Source: Musa acuminata AAA Group (taxonomy: Eukaryota; Streptophyta; Magnoliopsida; Zingiberales; Musaceae). Taken from it: DNA of 64,000 nt. The stretch lies in assembly GCF_036884655.1 (NCBI RefSeq), contig NC_088340.1:12141501-12205500 (forward strand), written 5' to 3'. The notes under the pieces are model-generated. The model was given only the letters and a program-made list of their open reading frames with translations. It did not search any database and was not told the origin of the DNA. The translations under genes were made by a program, and so were the position numbers. Shown in pieces: positions 20,233 to 31,666 of this stretch. The stretch's first letter is position 1, and every line of letters starts with the position of its first letter.

Positions 20233-21441
20233 TGTTGAATCTCGGATTTTGATGATGTAATCAACTGGTGGGTTAATTGATCTAATCCATATTATTGAGT
20301 TAAGTGTGCAGGATTAACTACGATAACCAGAAAACATAAAGCAAGGATACCGGAGTCGAGCTCGATGGACGTTTAAGAGACCGAAGAATCATCGGAGATG
20401 CTGCCGGAACCATCCGAGAAGAAATCGGGAACGTGTCGGAAGTTCGCCGAAGAAATCGTCGGAGGCTCGCGGAGATCACCAAGAAGGCTCGGCTACTCGT
20501 TAAAGTCATCACAAAGATTGGGAGCTTGCAGGGAGTCCGTCGGAAGAAGTTCGTCGGAAAGCTCGCCGGAACAAGACTCGACGTTCGCGGTTAAAAAAAA
20601 CTTGCTTAGGATGTTTTTTTTGTGTTATGTAGTTCACCTGTAATTAGGATTAGGATTAAGAAATAATCCTATATCCTGGTTAGGGGCCAACTGGGCCCAA
20701 AGTCAGATTTGGTTTGGGCTAAAATTAAGCCAAACAAATGAATTGGAGAGCCAGGCGGTGGCACCGCCTGGCTGGGCGATGAAACCGCCCAGCACCCGAG
20801 TGCTGGGCGGTGACACCTCCTTGGCTGGGCGGTTGCACCGCCCAGCACCCGAGCGCTGGGCGGTGGAACCGCCAGCACCGAGAACCCTAAGAGAATTCAA
20901 ATTTTGGAGCCCAAAATTTGAATCCTCTTGAGGCCTATAAATACCCCTCAAATCTCAGCTGAGGTGACAACTTTTGAGAAGCATTTTGATTGAGAGAAAA
21001 GTCTTAGAAAGTCTTAGCAAGTCTTGTTTTCAATTTGCTAGAGAGTTCTCCTCCTTCTTTCTTATTGAAAATTTGTAAGAGGTTGAGCTGCTTGTAAAAG
21101 GTTGTAAGAGGGGTGTTTACCCTTCCATTTCAAGAGACTTGCTAGTGGAAGGTGGGAGCCTCATCGAAGAGGGGCCTCGCAAGTGGAGTAGGTCATTTGA
21201 CCGAACCACTCTAAAAATCGGCGTAATCTCTGGTTTGCATTTTATTATTGTCATTTACATTACTGCAAATCTTCTTACTGCTTTAGTTCCTTATTACCCT
21301 TGCTGCGCAACTTTAAGAATACGCTTTCAAGTTAAACTTTTCAAGTTCCGTTCTTATCGTACGAAAGATTTTGATAAAATCGAAGTTTTAATCCGCTGCA
21401 CTAATTCACCCCCCCCTCTTAGTGCCGCTCCGATCCTAACA
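20233..21441 (+). repeat. Sv2 3' LTR
   Basis: 1209 bases from TGTTGAATC to CGATCCTAACA. By eye it differs from the 5' LTR by about 14 substitutions, all transitions among those I noted, plus a 3-base indel and a deletion of about 31 bases in the GC-module array. The TATA box is at 20932-20945. Confidence 0.95.
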
Positions 21442-21446
21442 GTTCT

Positions 21447-22572
21447 CGCCAAGCCAGGGGGAGCGGTGGCTAGGATGCGAGCGGTGGTCATCGCACGGTG
21501 GCTGGTAGCGGTGGTGGGTCGGTTGGAAGGCGACGGTGCTCGAGGCGCGGCTGCGATCGATGAGGGGCTGCGGTAACAGAGGAAGCTCTGTTTCTGCGAC
21601 CGCTACAACGAGGGGCTGTGGCAACTGGCGGCTGCGGTTGTGACCCAAGGGGGGGGACTTGGTTAGGGTTGTGACTGGGAGGCAGGCAGTGGTGATGGAG
21701 CGGCCGGGAAGCAGCAACGGTGGTGGGAAAGAAGTTGCCTTGCAACGGCGGTTGAGAAGGGGAGCGAGTCTGCGGCAGGATGAGATGCTGGCAGCGTCGT
21801 CTCCTAGCAGTGGTGGGGACTCGAGTGGGAGGCGACGGCCATGGTGGACTCTGGCTGGAAGCGGGGCAGGGTCGATTGCTGGCCGGAGAGCAACGACGGC
21901 CAGCGGTGGGCTGGCCGCAAGCAAGGGAAGCAGGGGTGCGTGGCTGCGGCTTCTTCTTCTTCTCTCTCTTTTTTCTCTTCTTTCTTTCTTTCTTTCTTTC
22001 TTTCTTTCCCTTTCTTTTTTTTTTTTTTAGATGATGAACTACAACGAGAACGCCGAGGATCGCTGCTCTGATACCAATTGATGGTAGCACTATTGGAATG
22101 AAGGGTTACTGCAAGGATGCGGGGATGTAGCTATGTTCCCTGCGTGGAGGGATCGCTATTGCTGAGGAACGAGGGGTTGGTCGTTGGCCGGGAGCAGCAG
22201 CGACGGTTACAATCGGCGGCGAGTGGGCTAGCCGGAAGCAGCGGATGCGGGCTGCCGGCCTTCTCTCTTCTCCTTTCTCTCTTTTACTTTTTTTTTTTTT
22301 TGGATGACGATAGCTACTTGGTGGCCGGGCAGCAGCGGTGACGGTGGAGAATGGGTTGCCCTACAATGGCAACGGTGGTGGAGAAGGGAAGCAGGGTGCG
22401 ATTGACGGTTGCTGACCTCTTCTCTCTTTTTTTTTTTTTTTTGAGATGACGAACTACAGCGAGAACGCCGAGGATCGCTACTCTGATACCAAATGATAAG
22501 ACCCCAAAGTCTTATCGTTGATCTGATACCAATTGATAAGACCCTAAAGTCTTATCTCGCTCTGATACCAAT
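21447..22572 (-). mobile_element. Gy3 leader: 5' untranslated region of a Reina-like gypsy element
   Basis: GC-rich, microsatellite-bearing DNA that aligns with the Gy1 leader (for example 21786-21960 with 38836-38990, including CTGGCAGCGTC and GGAAGCAGGGG). On the minus strand it lies downstream of the Gy3 5' LTR. Within it, a module ending GAGAACGCCGAGGATCGC plus a PBS-like CTCTGATACCAA occurs near 22040-22080 and again at 22450-22493, so the leader itself has been duplicated. Long open frames here come from low-complexity DNA and are not genes. Its gag and pol would lie beyond the left edge. Confidence 0.65.
21975..22028. repeat. TTTC microsatellite and T-run
   Basis: About eight TTTC units followed by a run of T. 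The homologous position in the Gy1 leader (39006-39077) carries a longer TTTC array. Further T-runs are at 22290-22301 and 22427-22442. Confidence 0.9.
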
Positions 22573-22590
22573 TGATAAGACCCTAAGGTA
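22481..22590 (-). repeat. Three tandem PBS plus LTR-edge units
   Basis: Units beginning CTGATACC start at 22483, 22523 and 22562, spaced 40 and 39 bases apart. Each joins a PBS-like sequence to TGATAAGACC and about 20 bases of LTR edge. Only the third runs on into a full LTR. Confidence 0.85.
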
Positions 22591-22934
22591 TTATCGTGGA
22601 AGAAAGGGGAGAAAATGGAATGATAATGATCGCTTCGAGGGGATCATCTCCTTGATCGCTTCGAGGGGATCGGCCCTCCTTGATCACTTCGAGGGGATCG
22701 GCCTCCTAGGGTTTGTCCACAGAGTGGAATAACATTTCATTGATTGATTTATTTATTTAAAAAAAGGTTACATCACTATTTATAGAGTTCCACCTAGAGT
22801 CCACCAGGACTTGGACTTTTAATAATAAATAAATATTAAATAAACCTCTACCTGACTCTAACTGTACTCAATAAACAACTGAACTAAACAGACTCAATAA
22901 ACATTATTCAAAGCTCAGAAAAAGGGTCCTAACA
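22573..22934 (-). repeat. Gy3 5' LTR
   Basis: About 362 bases, TGATAAGACCCTAAGG...GGGTCCTAACA as written on the plus strand. It is related to the Gy1 LTRs (271 and 287 bases). A TATA box (minus CTATAAATAG) lies at 22777-22789. Its right edge abuts DNA matching the Lj LTR (CCCTCTAGGCCCAATATC), showing what Gy3 was inserted into. Confidence 0.8.
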
Positions 22935-23241
22935 CCCTCTAGGCCCAATATCGAGTTAGCTATGAGTCGTACTTGTCAAAACTCCTTCTAACTATGAGTC
23001 ATACCACATGTCACCTTCGGTCGATCCACTAAGTAGCAACAATTGCTACCCCTGTTTCCTTCATTTGCATCAACAAATTTGATATTGAAAGACCGCTCTA
23101 AGACAACAAGATGAGGCATCTTTCGGATCTGAAAACTACATCAAATGCAATAAGAACACATAAAATAATTCTACATGATTGAATACAATACATATAGTTT
23201 ATAAGCCAATCATTGTATGACGAACCTAGCTTTGATACCAC
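22935..23241 (-). mobile_element. Lj element remnant: LTR scrap and leader
   Basis: 22935-22995 matches the Lj LTR (compare 62910-62970). The rest leads to a PBS-like GCTTTGATACCA at 23229-23240, one mismatch from the usual site and next to the Lj1 LTR edge. It looks like an internally deleted copia element in which only LTR and leader pieces survive. No coding region is seen. Confidence 0.55.
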
Positions 23242-23735
23242 TATTGGGAAATCATGGATCGGCATCTCATACATAAAGAAAAATAAAAATAAAACCAGAT
23301 TTTCTAAAGTCAAGTACTTGATCATTGTATGACGATTGGTACATAAGAAAACCACAAAATAGAAAACATATATCATGTGAGAAGTGTTATCACGGGAGAT
23401 CGTATATCAATGAAATTTCTATATCTGATGAGAGGATGAATGAGAACTTACGTACGCCTATCTAGCAGTGATCCACATGATAGATACAACGATGACACTC
23501 AAATCACTATAGGATCTCCCTCTCTATACACACAACAAGGCTACCGGAGCTGATGAGAGAAGGCTAAGGAGAATATGAAGGGTGATCACCAGAAGTTCAA
23601 GCCTATGAACTATGAGGTTCCTCCTATTTATAAAAGTGCATACAACTTAACCCCTTAATGGATCCTATACTTATTGGATATTGGATTAATATCCAATTAC
23701 CTAATCTTATTGGATCTCATCCATAGGATCCAAAC
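23242..23735 (-). repeat. Lj1 LTR, left piece
   Basis: A copia-type LTR on the minus strand, split by Sv3; it resumes at 61500-62308. It aligns with the complete Lj2 LTR at 62309-63910 (shared AGATCGTATAT, GCGGTGATCCACA-like words, TCCTCCTATTTATA, GGATCTCATCCAT). Confidence 0.7.
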
Positions 23736-23807
23736 TATTGAATCTCGGATTTTGATGATGAAATCAATTGATGAAGTTATGATCTAATGTGTATTTGAGT
23801 AACGCAG
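23736..23807 (+). repeat. Sv3 5' LTR, first piece
   Basis: Begins TATTGAATCTCGGATTTTGA (TG changed to TA at the terminus) and runs to the Gy1 insertion. Bases 23803-23807 (CGCAG) are the Gy1 duplication. Confidence 0.8.
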
Positions 23808-24078
23808 TGATAAGACCCTAAAGTCTTATCGTAAAAAAGAAGAAGAGAAAGGGGATGATCACTTTGAGGGGATCGGCCTCCTTGATCGCTTCGAGGGGAT
23901 CGGCCTCCTAGGGTTTGTCAAAAGATAAAAATAGTATTTTTCATATATGATCGAAAAGAAGCAGTTACATTCCTATTTATAGAGTTCCGACGTTAGCTAA
24001 ACTAAACAGACTTAATAAATACGCAGAAAATAAAAGGAAAGCATAAAAAATAAAAGGAAAAATAAAAGGATCCTAACA
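23808..24078 (-). repeat. Gy1 3' LTR
   Basis: 271 bases, TGATAAGACC...GGATCCTAACA on the plus strand. The minus-strand TATA box (CTCTATAAATAGG) is at 23972-23985. The 5' LTR has an extra CTTCGAGGGGATCGGCC unit and lacks a 12-base repeat seen here near 24045. Confidence 0.9.
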
Positions 24079-24093
24079 ATCTCGCCTCCTTTA
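24079..24093 (-). promoter_or_regulatory. Polypurine tract of Gy1
   Basis: The minus strand reads AAAGGAGGCGAGAT before TGTTAGGATCC. It is slightly pyrimidine-interrupted compared with the Sirevirus tracts. Confidence 0.7.
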
Positions 24094-24143
24094 GTTCAGC
24101 CTTGTCCTCAAGGCTGAGCAGCATCAAATTCTGGAAACTTCTC

Positions 24144-27100
24144 CTATAGCATGCTGTAGGACTCCCAAGTGGCATCTTCCTTTGGTAAGTTGGCCCATTG
24201 CACCAGCACTTCAGTTACAGGATGTCTGCGGTACATTGTAACTCGTCGATCAAGTATGACCTGTGGTTGAGCTTGAACTTCCCCAATAGTAGAAGTGTCC
24301 GGAAAATGGCACTGCACTATTGCATCTTCACCCAATTTCCTTTTAAGGCATGCAACATGAAAGACTGGATGTATTTTAGAGCTAGCAGGCAAATCCAAGC
24401 GGTAGGCCATTGGTCCAATGCGTTCTAATACCTTATAAGCCCAAAAAACCGAGGAGATAGCTTTATGGAAGATCGGACCTTTATGGAAGTTTGCTTGTAG
24501 GGTTAAAGAAGAAGGAAAACCCAATCACCCAAGTAAATTCTCGTTCACTTCGGTGTTTATCAGCTTCTTGTTTCATTCTTGCTTGTGCGGTTGTGAGGTT
24601 ATCCTTTAAAAGCTGAATAATCTTATTTCTATCCATCAATTCCTTGTCCACTTGATCAACTTTAGAAGAACCGGGTACATACTTTGTAATTGTAGGTGGG
24701 GGTTGGCCATAAATTGCTTCAAATGGAGTCATTTTAATAGAAGAATGGTAAGAGGTATTATACCACCACTCTGCCCAGGAAAGCCATTTGACCCATTCCT
24801 TCAGCTTGTCACTAGTAAAGCATCGGAGGTAATTTTCTAGGCACCTATTTACCACTTCAGTTTGCCCATCTGTTTGCGGATGATAAGCAGTGCTCATATT
24901 CAGCTGAGTACCTTGTAAACGAAAAAGTTCTGTCCAGAAGGAGCTAGTAAATATATTGTCTCTGTCACTAACAATGGAACGGGGATTCCCATGCAATTTA
25001 GCTATGTTTTTCACAAAAATACGAGCAACACTTGCAGTAGTATAAGGATGTCGTAAAGCACATAAATGAGCATATTTTGTAAGTCTATCCACGACTACAA
25101 GTATAGTACTCTTTCCTTGAGATGATGGGAGATTGTCAATGAAATCCATAGATATGTCGGTCCAAGTAGCATCAGGAATAGGGAGGGGCTGTAGTAAGCC
25201 TGGGGTGGCTACTGTCTCACTTTTGTGACGTTGGCAAACATCACATTCAGTAACAAATTTCTTGATAAAATTTTTCGTACCTTTTCAGTAAAAAAGTTGT
25301 CGAACTCGCTTATAAGTGCAGAGAAATCTCGAGTGACCAGCAATTGGTGATGAATGGAACTCCTTCAGAATTATTGCCTGGCAAGAAGAATGTGGGGCAA
25401 CCACTATTCGGCCTTTATAGCGTAAGTCCATCGAATCCCAACTATAATTTGAGATAGAACCTGAGGCTTCTTCTAATCTTTTAATGATGTTTTGGATCTC
25501 AGGATTATTTATCCATTCCCTTCTGATAACTTCCAAAGTCTCGCAAATAGGAATAGAAATAGCTACTAGTTCAGCTTGTTCTGGAAGGCGTGAGAGGGCA
25601 TCTGCTACTAAATGCTCACTCCCCTTTTTATAAATGATCTCATAATCGAATCCCAGTAGCTTTGTGACCCATTTCTGTTGCTCTGGAGAAGAAATCTTTT
25701 GCTCTAGAAAATATTTGAGGCTTTTGTGATCAGTGTGTATTTGAAACCGTCGACCAATTAGGTAGGGTCTCCATTTTGTGGCTGCATGTATTATAGCTAG
25801 CATCTCCTTGTCATAAATAGATAAACTCAAATGGGAAGGGGAAAGAGCTTACTTGCATAAGCGATAGGCCGACCTTCCTGCATTAATACAGCCCCTATTC
25901 CAACTCTAGAAGCATCAGATTCAATCACAAACTTCTTATTAAAATTGAGTAAAGCCAGCACGGGTGTAGTAGTCATTGCAGTTTCCAAGAATTGAAATGC
26001 TTGAGTTGCCTCTTCTGACCATCTGAATGTATTTTTCTTTAGAAGTGACGTCAAGGGGGCACTAATTTTGTTATAATTCTTCATAAACTTTCGATAATAG
26101 CCTATTAGTCCCAAGAACCCCCTTAAAGCTTTGATTGACTTTGGAATTGGCCAGTCTGTCATCACTTGGATTTTTGAAGGATCAACTGCAACACTCTATT
26201 GAGATATGATATGGCCGAGGTACTCAACCTCAAGTTGCCCAAAACTGCACTTGGATTTCTTGACAAAAAGACCATGCTCACGAAGAATATTAAAGATAAT
26301 TTGTAAATGTAATAAATGACTTTCTAGAGAATGACTATATATTAAAATATCATCAAAGAAAACCAAAACAAACTTACGGAGATGAGCCTGAAATATATCA
26401 TTCATTAAACTCTGGAAGGTAGAGGGCGCATTGGTTAACTCGAAAGGTATTACTAGAAACTCATAATGGCCGTTATGTGTCCTGAAGGCAGTTTTCTGAA
26501 CATCCCTTTCATGTACTCTGATTTGATGATAGCCTGATCGTAGGTCCAATTTAGTGAAGACCTAAGCTCCTCCCAATTCGTCCAACAGTTCATCCACTAC
26601 TGATATAGGATATTTATCTTTTACTGTAATGTTGTTAAGTGCTCGATAGTTGACACACATCCGCCATGAGCCATCCTTCTTTCTGACTAGTAAGACTGGG
26701 GAAGAATATGGGCTAACACTAGCTCGTATAACTCCTGTTTTGAGCATCTCTGTAACAATCCTCTCTATCTCTGCCTTTTGGAAATGTGGATATCTATAGG
26801 GTCGGACATTGGTTGGTGCCTTCTCGGGTAATAGTGGGATCCGATGATCATGACATCTAAGAGGTGGAAGTCCGTGTGGCTCTATAAATATATCCGCAAA
26901 CTTTGTTAGCAATGATTCAATATTTCCAGCGAGAATGTTCACTGTCATTTCCTTTTCAATGTTATGCAATTGCACCAAAAATCCAGTGTGTCTTCTGAAG
27001 GACCTGCTCCATCCGATGGCTAGTGATAGTTGTAACCTTACCTCCACGTCTTCCTTTGAGAGTCACCTGTCTTCCATTAATAAAGAACTTCATAGTCAGT

Positions 27101-27600
27101 TTAGAAAAATTCCAGGAGACATCACCTAGGGTTGATAGCCATTCAATTCCGAGCACCACTTCATAGTCTTCCAAGGGTAATAAAAAGAAATCCACAAATA
27201 ATTCTTGACCTTGCAAAATTAGTTTTATCTTTGAGCACTTGCTGTCACAGGTTAAAATCCGTCTATCGGCGACCTTGACTTCAAATTTGTCACAACATTC
27301 GATGTGGTAAGCTAATCAGGCTGTAACTTTTCTATCCATAAAATTATTAGTGCTACCCGTATCAATCAAAATAGTGATAGACTGGTGTTTCAGAGTTCCC
27401 CCAATTTTCATAGTTTGTGGATTAGAGTAGCCAGCCAATGCATGCACTTTATTTGTGACGGCTTCAACATCATCATTAGTTTCCACTTCTTCATGATTGG
27501 AATCCGATACTTCTACTTCTGGTTCATCCTCGATCGGTTCAATCATCAAAAGTCTTCCTTGTTTGCATCGATGCTCCTTACTCTACTTTTCATCGCAATG
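24144..27600 (-). pseudogene. pol: Gy1 pol: protease, RT, RNase H, integrase, chromodomain
   Basis: Readable in pieces on the minus strand. Protease is LIDTGSTNNFMD (about 27350). Reverse transcriptase has [37 protein letters not shown], and catalytic FFDD in [12 protein letters not shown] (about 26350). RNase H has ESDASRVGIGAVLMQ and [11 protein letters not shown]. Integrase has MDFIDNLPSSQGKSTILVVV, IVSDRDNIFTS and AYHPQTDGQTEVVNR. The C-terminal chromodomain is VTEVLVQWANLPKEDATWES. Breaks include a TAG in place of Gln before [11 protein letters not shown] (near 26560), a stop at about 26195, a frameshift near 25830, TGA for Trp at 25285-25287 and a frameshift near 24500. It cannot make active enzyme. 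Catalytic motifs that remain are otherwise normal. Confidence 0.88.
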
Positions 27601-28428
27601 CCAGCACAAACCCTTCGCTAACCTTTCTTTGAGTTCCTCTCGGGTTAGTCTGCTAGTGTTGTGGTTTCGACTAGGAGTAGATGAAGTAGGTTGCCTGCTA
27701 ATCACCTGTTTATTGGCACCTCTGTTTCGACGATATTCCACACTGATTTTTTCTTCATGTAGGCATGTAAATGAAATCACAGCCATCATAGTGTGGGGTT
27801 GACGAGCCTTAACCTCGCACTAGATCTTGGGAATAAGCCCTTCAATAAATGTACCCAAAAGTTATCGTTCTGACCAATCTCTAGCTTAGTTGGACAATCT
27901 TTCAAATCTACTCTGATACTCCAACACTGTAAAAGTCTGACGAATTTTGGCGAGTTGGCCATCAACATTCTCATATTCGGATGGGCCAAAGCGAACAAGA
28001 AGTCCTCTTTTAAACTGCTCCCACGATGGAATTTCATGGCAAGTTTCGTACCAATCATACCACTGAATTGCATCTCCATCGAGTTGGATTGAGGCCACTT
28101 CTACCTTGGATTCTTCTGGGGTTCTGTGAAAACAAAAAAATTTTTCCGCCCTAGAGATCCAACCGGTCGGATCCTCATCTTCCCATCGTGGAAATTCTAC
28201 CCTGATATGTGGGTAGTGTGTGTCACCATCCTGGGGCCCTTTTCTTGTATCTCCCGATCTGTTCAGCATAGAACTTGAGCTCCCATCTTGTTGAAACCCG
28301 CTAAAGTGCTCCAACAAGCTCTTTTTGAAATCATGAAGAGTTTCTTGTAGCCGATTTTCAATTCTGGTTTCCAACGCTTCCATTTGTGCCTTCACTGAGT
28401 TATCGATAGCCATTGCGTACGATTGCAA
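27583..28428 (-). pseudogene. gag: Gy1 gag, broken
   Basis: Begins MQSYAMAIDNSVKAQMEALE and has the retrotransposon gag domain (RVEFPRWEDEDPTGWISRAE, VASIQLDGDAIQWYDWYE, EYQSRFERLSN), then a CCHC-type knuckle start (GLCWHCDEK, near 27590). After RLSN the frame meets TAA at 27886-27888 and a second TAA a few codons on. Both fit CAA changed to TAA in the usual NQARDWSERQLLGTF. So the break is by point change, not by loss. Confidence 0.85.
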
Positions 28429-28439
28429 GTCGGTAATCC

Positions 28440-28956
28440 CCAGTTCTTATTTTTGATGTCTAGTCAAGGGCATTTGCATAGTAGCTGGCAGTAGTAGCGA
28501 TGGTGGTGACAGCCGGCAGCAGCAAGCGACCACACGCGGCTGTGGCGCGGTTGAAAACTAGGGCAGAGCAAGTGTGCTTTGTTTCGGTTAGATGTAGAGC
28601 TAGGTGGAGCGGCGGCGGTTGGGAGGCGAGCGGCGATCGTCGCACGGTGGCCCACAGCGGTGATGGGTCGGTTGGGCAGCGACGACGCTCGAGGGGAAGA
28701 GGAGTGTTGGAGGAGGCGTGGCTGGTGGAGGCGCGGCTGGAAACAAGGGCAGCAGCAGTGAGTTGCCCTGTTTCGGTCGCCGTGAGGAGGGGGGCAACCG
28801 GCGGCTGTAGCTGTGACCCAAGGGGCGGGGCACTGCTAGGGTTGCAGCTGGGAGGCGGGCGGCGGTGATCGATCGGCTTGGAAATAGCGGCGGCGGTGGA
28901 GAAGGAGTTGCCCTGCAGCGGCGGTAGAGAAGACGAGTAGGGCTGCGGTAGAGTGG
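28440..28956 (-). other. Gy1 leader, part 1
   Basis: GC-rich non-coding DNA upstream of gag, resembling the Gy3 leader at 12018-12122 and 21447-21950. Long open frames in it have no domain and follow base composition. It continues at 38836 beyond Gy2. Confidence 0.65.
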
Positions 28957-30065
28957 GACGCTGTCACGCCCCTAAAAATATCCATGATATTTAAATTTTT
29001 TCGCCACAACTAACCCAGGATCCAAACACACATTTGAGGTCACTAAGAAAATATTCAGATCAAAAATTTCACTTCTATAATCTATCAATTCATAACCCTG
29101 TGCAATTCATAAACATAGCACACATCACTCGATAATTTATACAATCTGAACTCAACTCATCAAAATAAAAACCACAATATAAATCCACAAGTGGGGAAAT
29201 CTATGCAGTCACCACAATCATCGATTTACCATAAGTTCATATCATTACACGAATTTAATTTAACATTCCAAAACCCTATACATGAGGGATCCTTTAACTT
29301 ACACAAAATCCACAGGTTTAGATTCATAGTCACATTTCATTAGATGCAACGTAGCTTATACACAACTACATATATGCTAACAAAAGTTCTGCCCAACGTC
29401 TTCTAAACTTTCCACTGCCTCAACCCATTCTTAACATTTAAGCAAGCGATACGCTATCCTGAAAAATTTATCAACAAATGGGGTGAGCATAAAGAGCTCA
29501 GCAAGTGACTAACATATCCATATCAAAATAGTACAATTTCCAAAGAGATGCAGTTTCAAACACAAAGCAGAATATACGATTTCGTATACATAATATCATT
29601 AGGAGCAGAATCATAATTGTCCTTTTTAATCATACATATTTGGTTCCTAACAGATGGGGCATAGAGTAATTGGAGCATATCAGAAACAAAGGAGACATAT
29701 CGGAGCTTATCAATGGCATATAAAATGTTCCAAATCACATCAACGACATAGGGAACATTACGAAGCAAAATCAGCAGTGAATGAAGCATTTCAGAGCATA
29801 TCAAACTCATATGTCGTACAGAAGCTCAAACGTCGTCCTTGACGTTGCAATCATATCATAACTATCCAGAGCACGAACAGAAATAACTCACCAAAACTCT
29901 GGATGTCATATCAAACATATAGAGGGTGTAGTGGGATCTCAGTCAGAATGTGATTCATCCATTTCTGAATGACCACCTGACAAAAGTCTCCCACGTCTGG
30001 GAGCTCCATCCACCCACGTCTAGGTGAAGTCAAAGGGGGCCGGCAGAGCATCGCAGGCTCTAAGC

Positions 30066-30165
30066 AATATCCCACAAAGCGGGACCCCACAAAGCGGGCA
30101 AATAAGCGCATACCAGAATATCCCACATAGCGGGACCCCACAAAGCGGGCAAATCAGCGCATACC
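30066..30165. repeat. Tandem pair of about 50-base units in Gy2 LTR
   Basis: Both units carry AATATCCCACA, AGCGGGACCCCACAAAGCGG and GCGCATACC. The same pair is at about 37296-37395 in the other LTR. TCCCACAAAGCGGGA is partly palindromic. Confidence 0.85.
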
Positions 30166-31229
30166 CTTTACCATTTCTGGCAAAGGTCCAGACAATCCCA
30201 CACACCAGAGTACAAGAAGGCAGTTTCAACAATAAGTAGCATATAACGGAAGCACACGCGGAACAACCAAACGTACATGTGCCTTTTCAAAAGCAATGTG
30301 ATGCAAGGAACAAATCTCTCACAAAAGTATTCATTTTAGGAAAGAAATGAAAGCAAGAGTGTACAGGGATTCCAAACAATCATAATTAGCTCAATTCCAA
30401 TAAGAAGATTAGGCGAATTCAAGTATCCAAAGGAAATGGAACAGAATACGCGAAATCGACCAAAGCTCGATTTCGGACAGAATTCCAGTGGCACATCAAA
30501 CAAATATTTCAGAATAACAATTATGCTCCAATACCCATAAGAAGGCTATGGTCGAACCATATATTAATCTATATTCGGATGGAACAGATTTCATATGAAA
30601 CAGGGCTCCCAACACAGAGTTACCTCTGATTTGGTAACACAAGGTCAAAATCACAATCACTGTTTTGCAGAATTTATAAGGTCGGATTCAACAGACAATA
30701 GGGTGGGCAATTGAACTCCAAAATTTTCAAACTATATGTCAAAAGAGAGAATTTCAAGTCTAGTTTCAAATAAAATCAGTTTAGTACAAACCAGAATTTT
30801 CAACAGGGAGTTATAGGCGTTTTAGTATCGAAAGGTCAGAAATCTTGAACTCTGTTTTACAGCGTCTATAGGCTCTTTTGAAACAAATTTTTGGGTAAGT
30901 ATTCGATGTCCAAAATCTACAAAATCGGTGTCAAAAGAAATATATACGAGTCTAATTTCAAACAAAAATAGTTCCTGCCTGAATCCTCATTCTGTACTAA
31001 AACTTATAGCTGAAACAGTGCTTAGGGGTCAGTTTACCGAAAAAAAACTTTCAGAATCCATGGTTTTATGTCCAAGGAGAGACATATCAGTTTCTAAATA
31101 GAAATCTTCCAATTTATTTTGAATCAACATAAAAACAGAGTCTAATACTGCTGTAGGATGGGGTTAGAACACTTGCCTTTGGAAATTTTGACCCGAAATG
31201 ACAAGATTAAAGCAAGAACCCTAAAAGCC

Positions 31230-31312
31230 CCAATTTTCTTTCTCTTCTTCTTCTTCTTCTTCTTCTTCTTCTTCTTCTTCTTCTTCTTTCTTTCTTTCTT
31301 TCTTTCTTTCCC
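31230..31312. repeat. TTC/TTTC microsatellite
   Basis: About 18 TTC units followed by TTTC units. The homologous array in the 5' LTR (38473-38524) has fewer TTC units, which explains most of the LTR length difference. Confidence 0.95.
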
Positions 31313-31617
31313 TGATCACCCACGAGCTGCCTCCTCTGCTTCCTTAAGAACGAAGGCAGAGAGGCTTAAGCGGTGGAATTTGTCATTTGGTGCATTTTGC
31401 AGTTTAGTCCTTGTTTTTATCATATTCACGATTAGGTCCTTAGGGTTTACATATAGGTCCTCAGATTCTTTCTTTTCTCTTTTTTTTTTGAACAGATCTC
31501 CCAAATCTTACAAATAAGTTACCTCTGATTCATACTCTATTTCTTTTGTCAATTAAAATAGATGCTTACGTTATCACCAGAAATTTATACGAACATTCGG
31601 AAATGAGGGGTGTTACA

Positions 31618-31632
31618 CTCTCCCCCCCTTAA
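31618..31632 (-). promoter_or_regulatory. Polypurine tract of Gy2
   Basis: The minus strand reads AAGGGGGGAGAG before TGTAACACCCC. Confidence 0.85.
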
Positions 31633-31666
31633 AAGAAAAATTTAGTCCTCTAAATTTATCGTACCT

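Larger units (their letters stand above)
12123..21441 (+). mobile_element. Sv2: nearly intact Sirevirus-type copia element
   Basis: A 9319-base element on the plus strand with 1.2 kb LTRs, a 5-base duplication GTTCT on both sides, PBS, gag, full pol in copia order (protease, integrase, reverse transcriptase, RNase H), ORF2, two polypurine tracts and the 3' LTR. Breaks are few: a stop in ORF2 and a TAG at the gag/pol boundary that other family members share. The LTRs differ by roughly a dozen transitions and small indels by eye, so it is fairly young. It interrupts the Gy3 leader. Confidence 0.95.
28962..31617 (-). repeat. Gy2 3' LTR
   Basis: TGTCACGCCCC...GGGGTGTTACA as written on the plus strand, 2656 bases. 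It contains a tandem pair of units of about 50 bases (30066-30165) and a TTC/TTTC microsatellite (31230-31312) longer than in the 5' LTR. Short ORFs conserved in both LTRs merely reflect LTR identity. Confidence 0.95.

Noticed and set aside
21488..22090. Long Arg/Pro/Lys-rich open frames in the Gy1/Gy3 leaders, also near 28500-28868
   Set aside because: They occur on both strands, follow GC-rich and TTTC-repeat DNA, differ between homologous leaders and have no domain.
28962..31617. Conserved small genes in the Gy2 LTRs
   Set aside because: The short ORFs are identical in both LTRs only because the LTRs themselves are nearly identical; no domain or coding bias.
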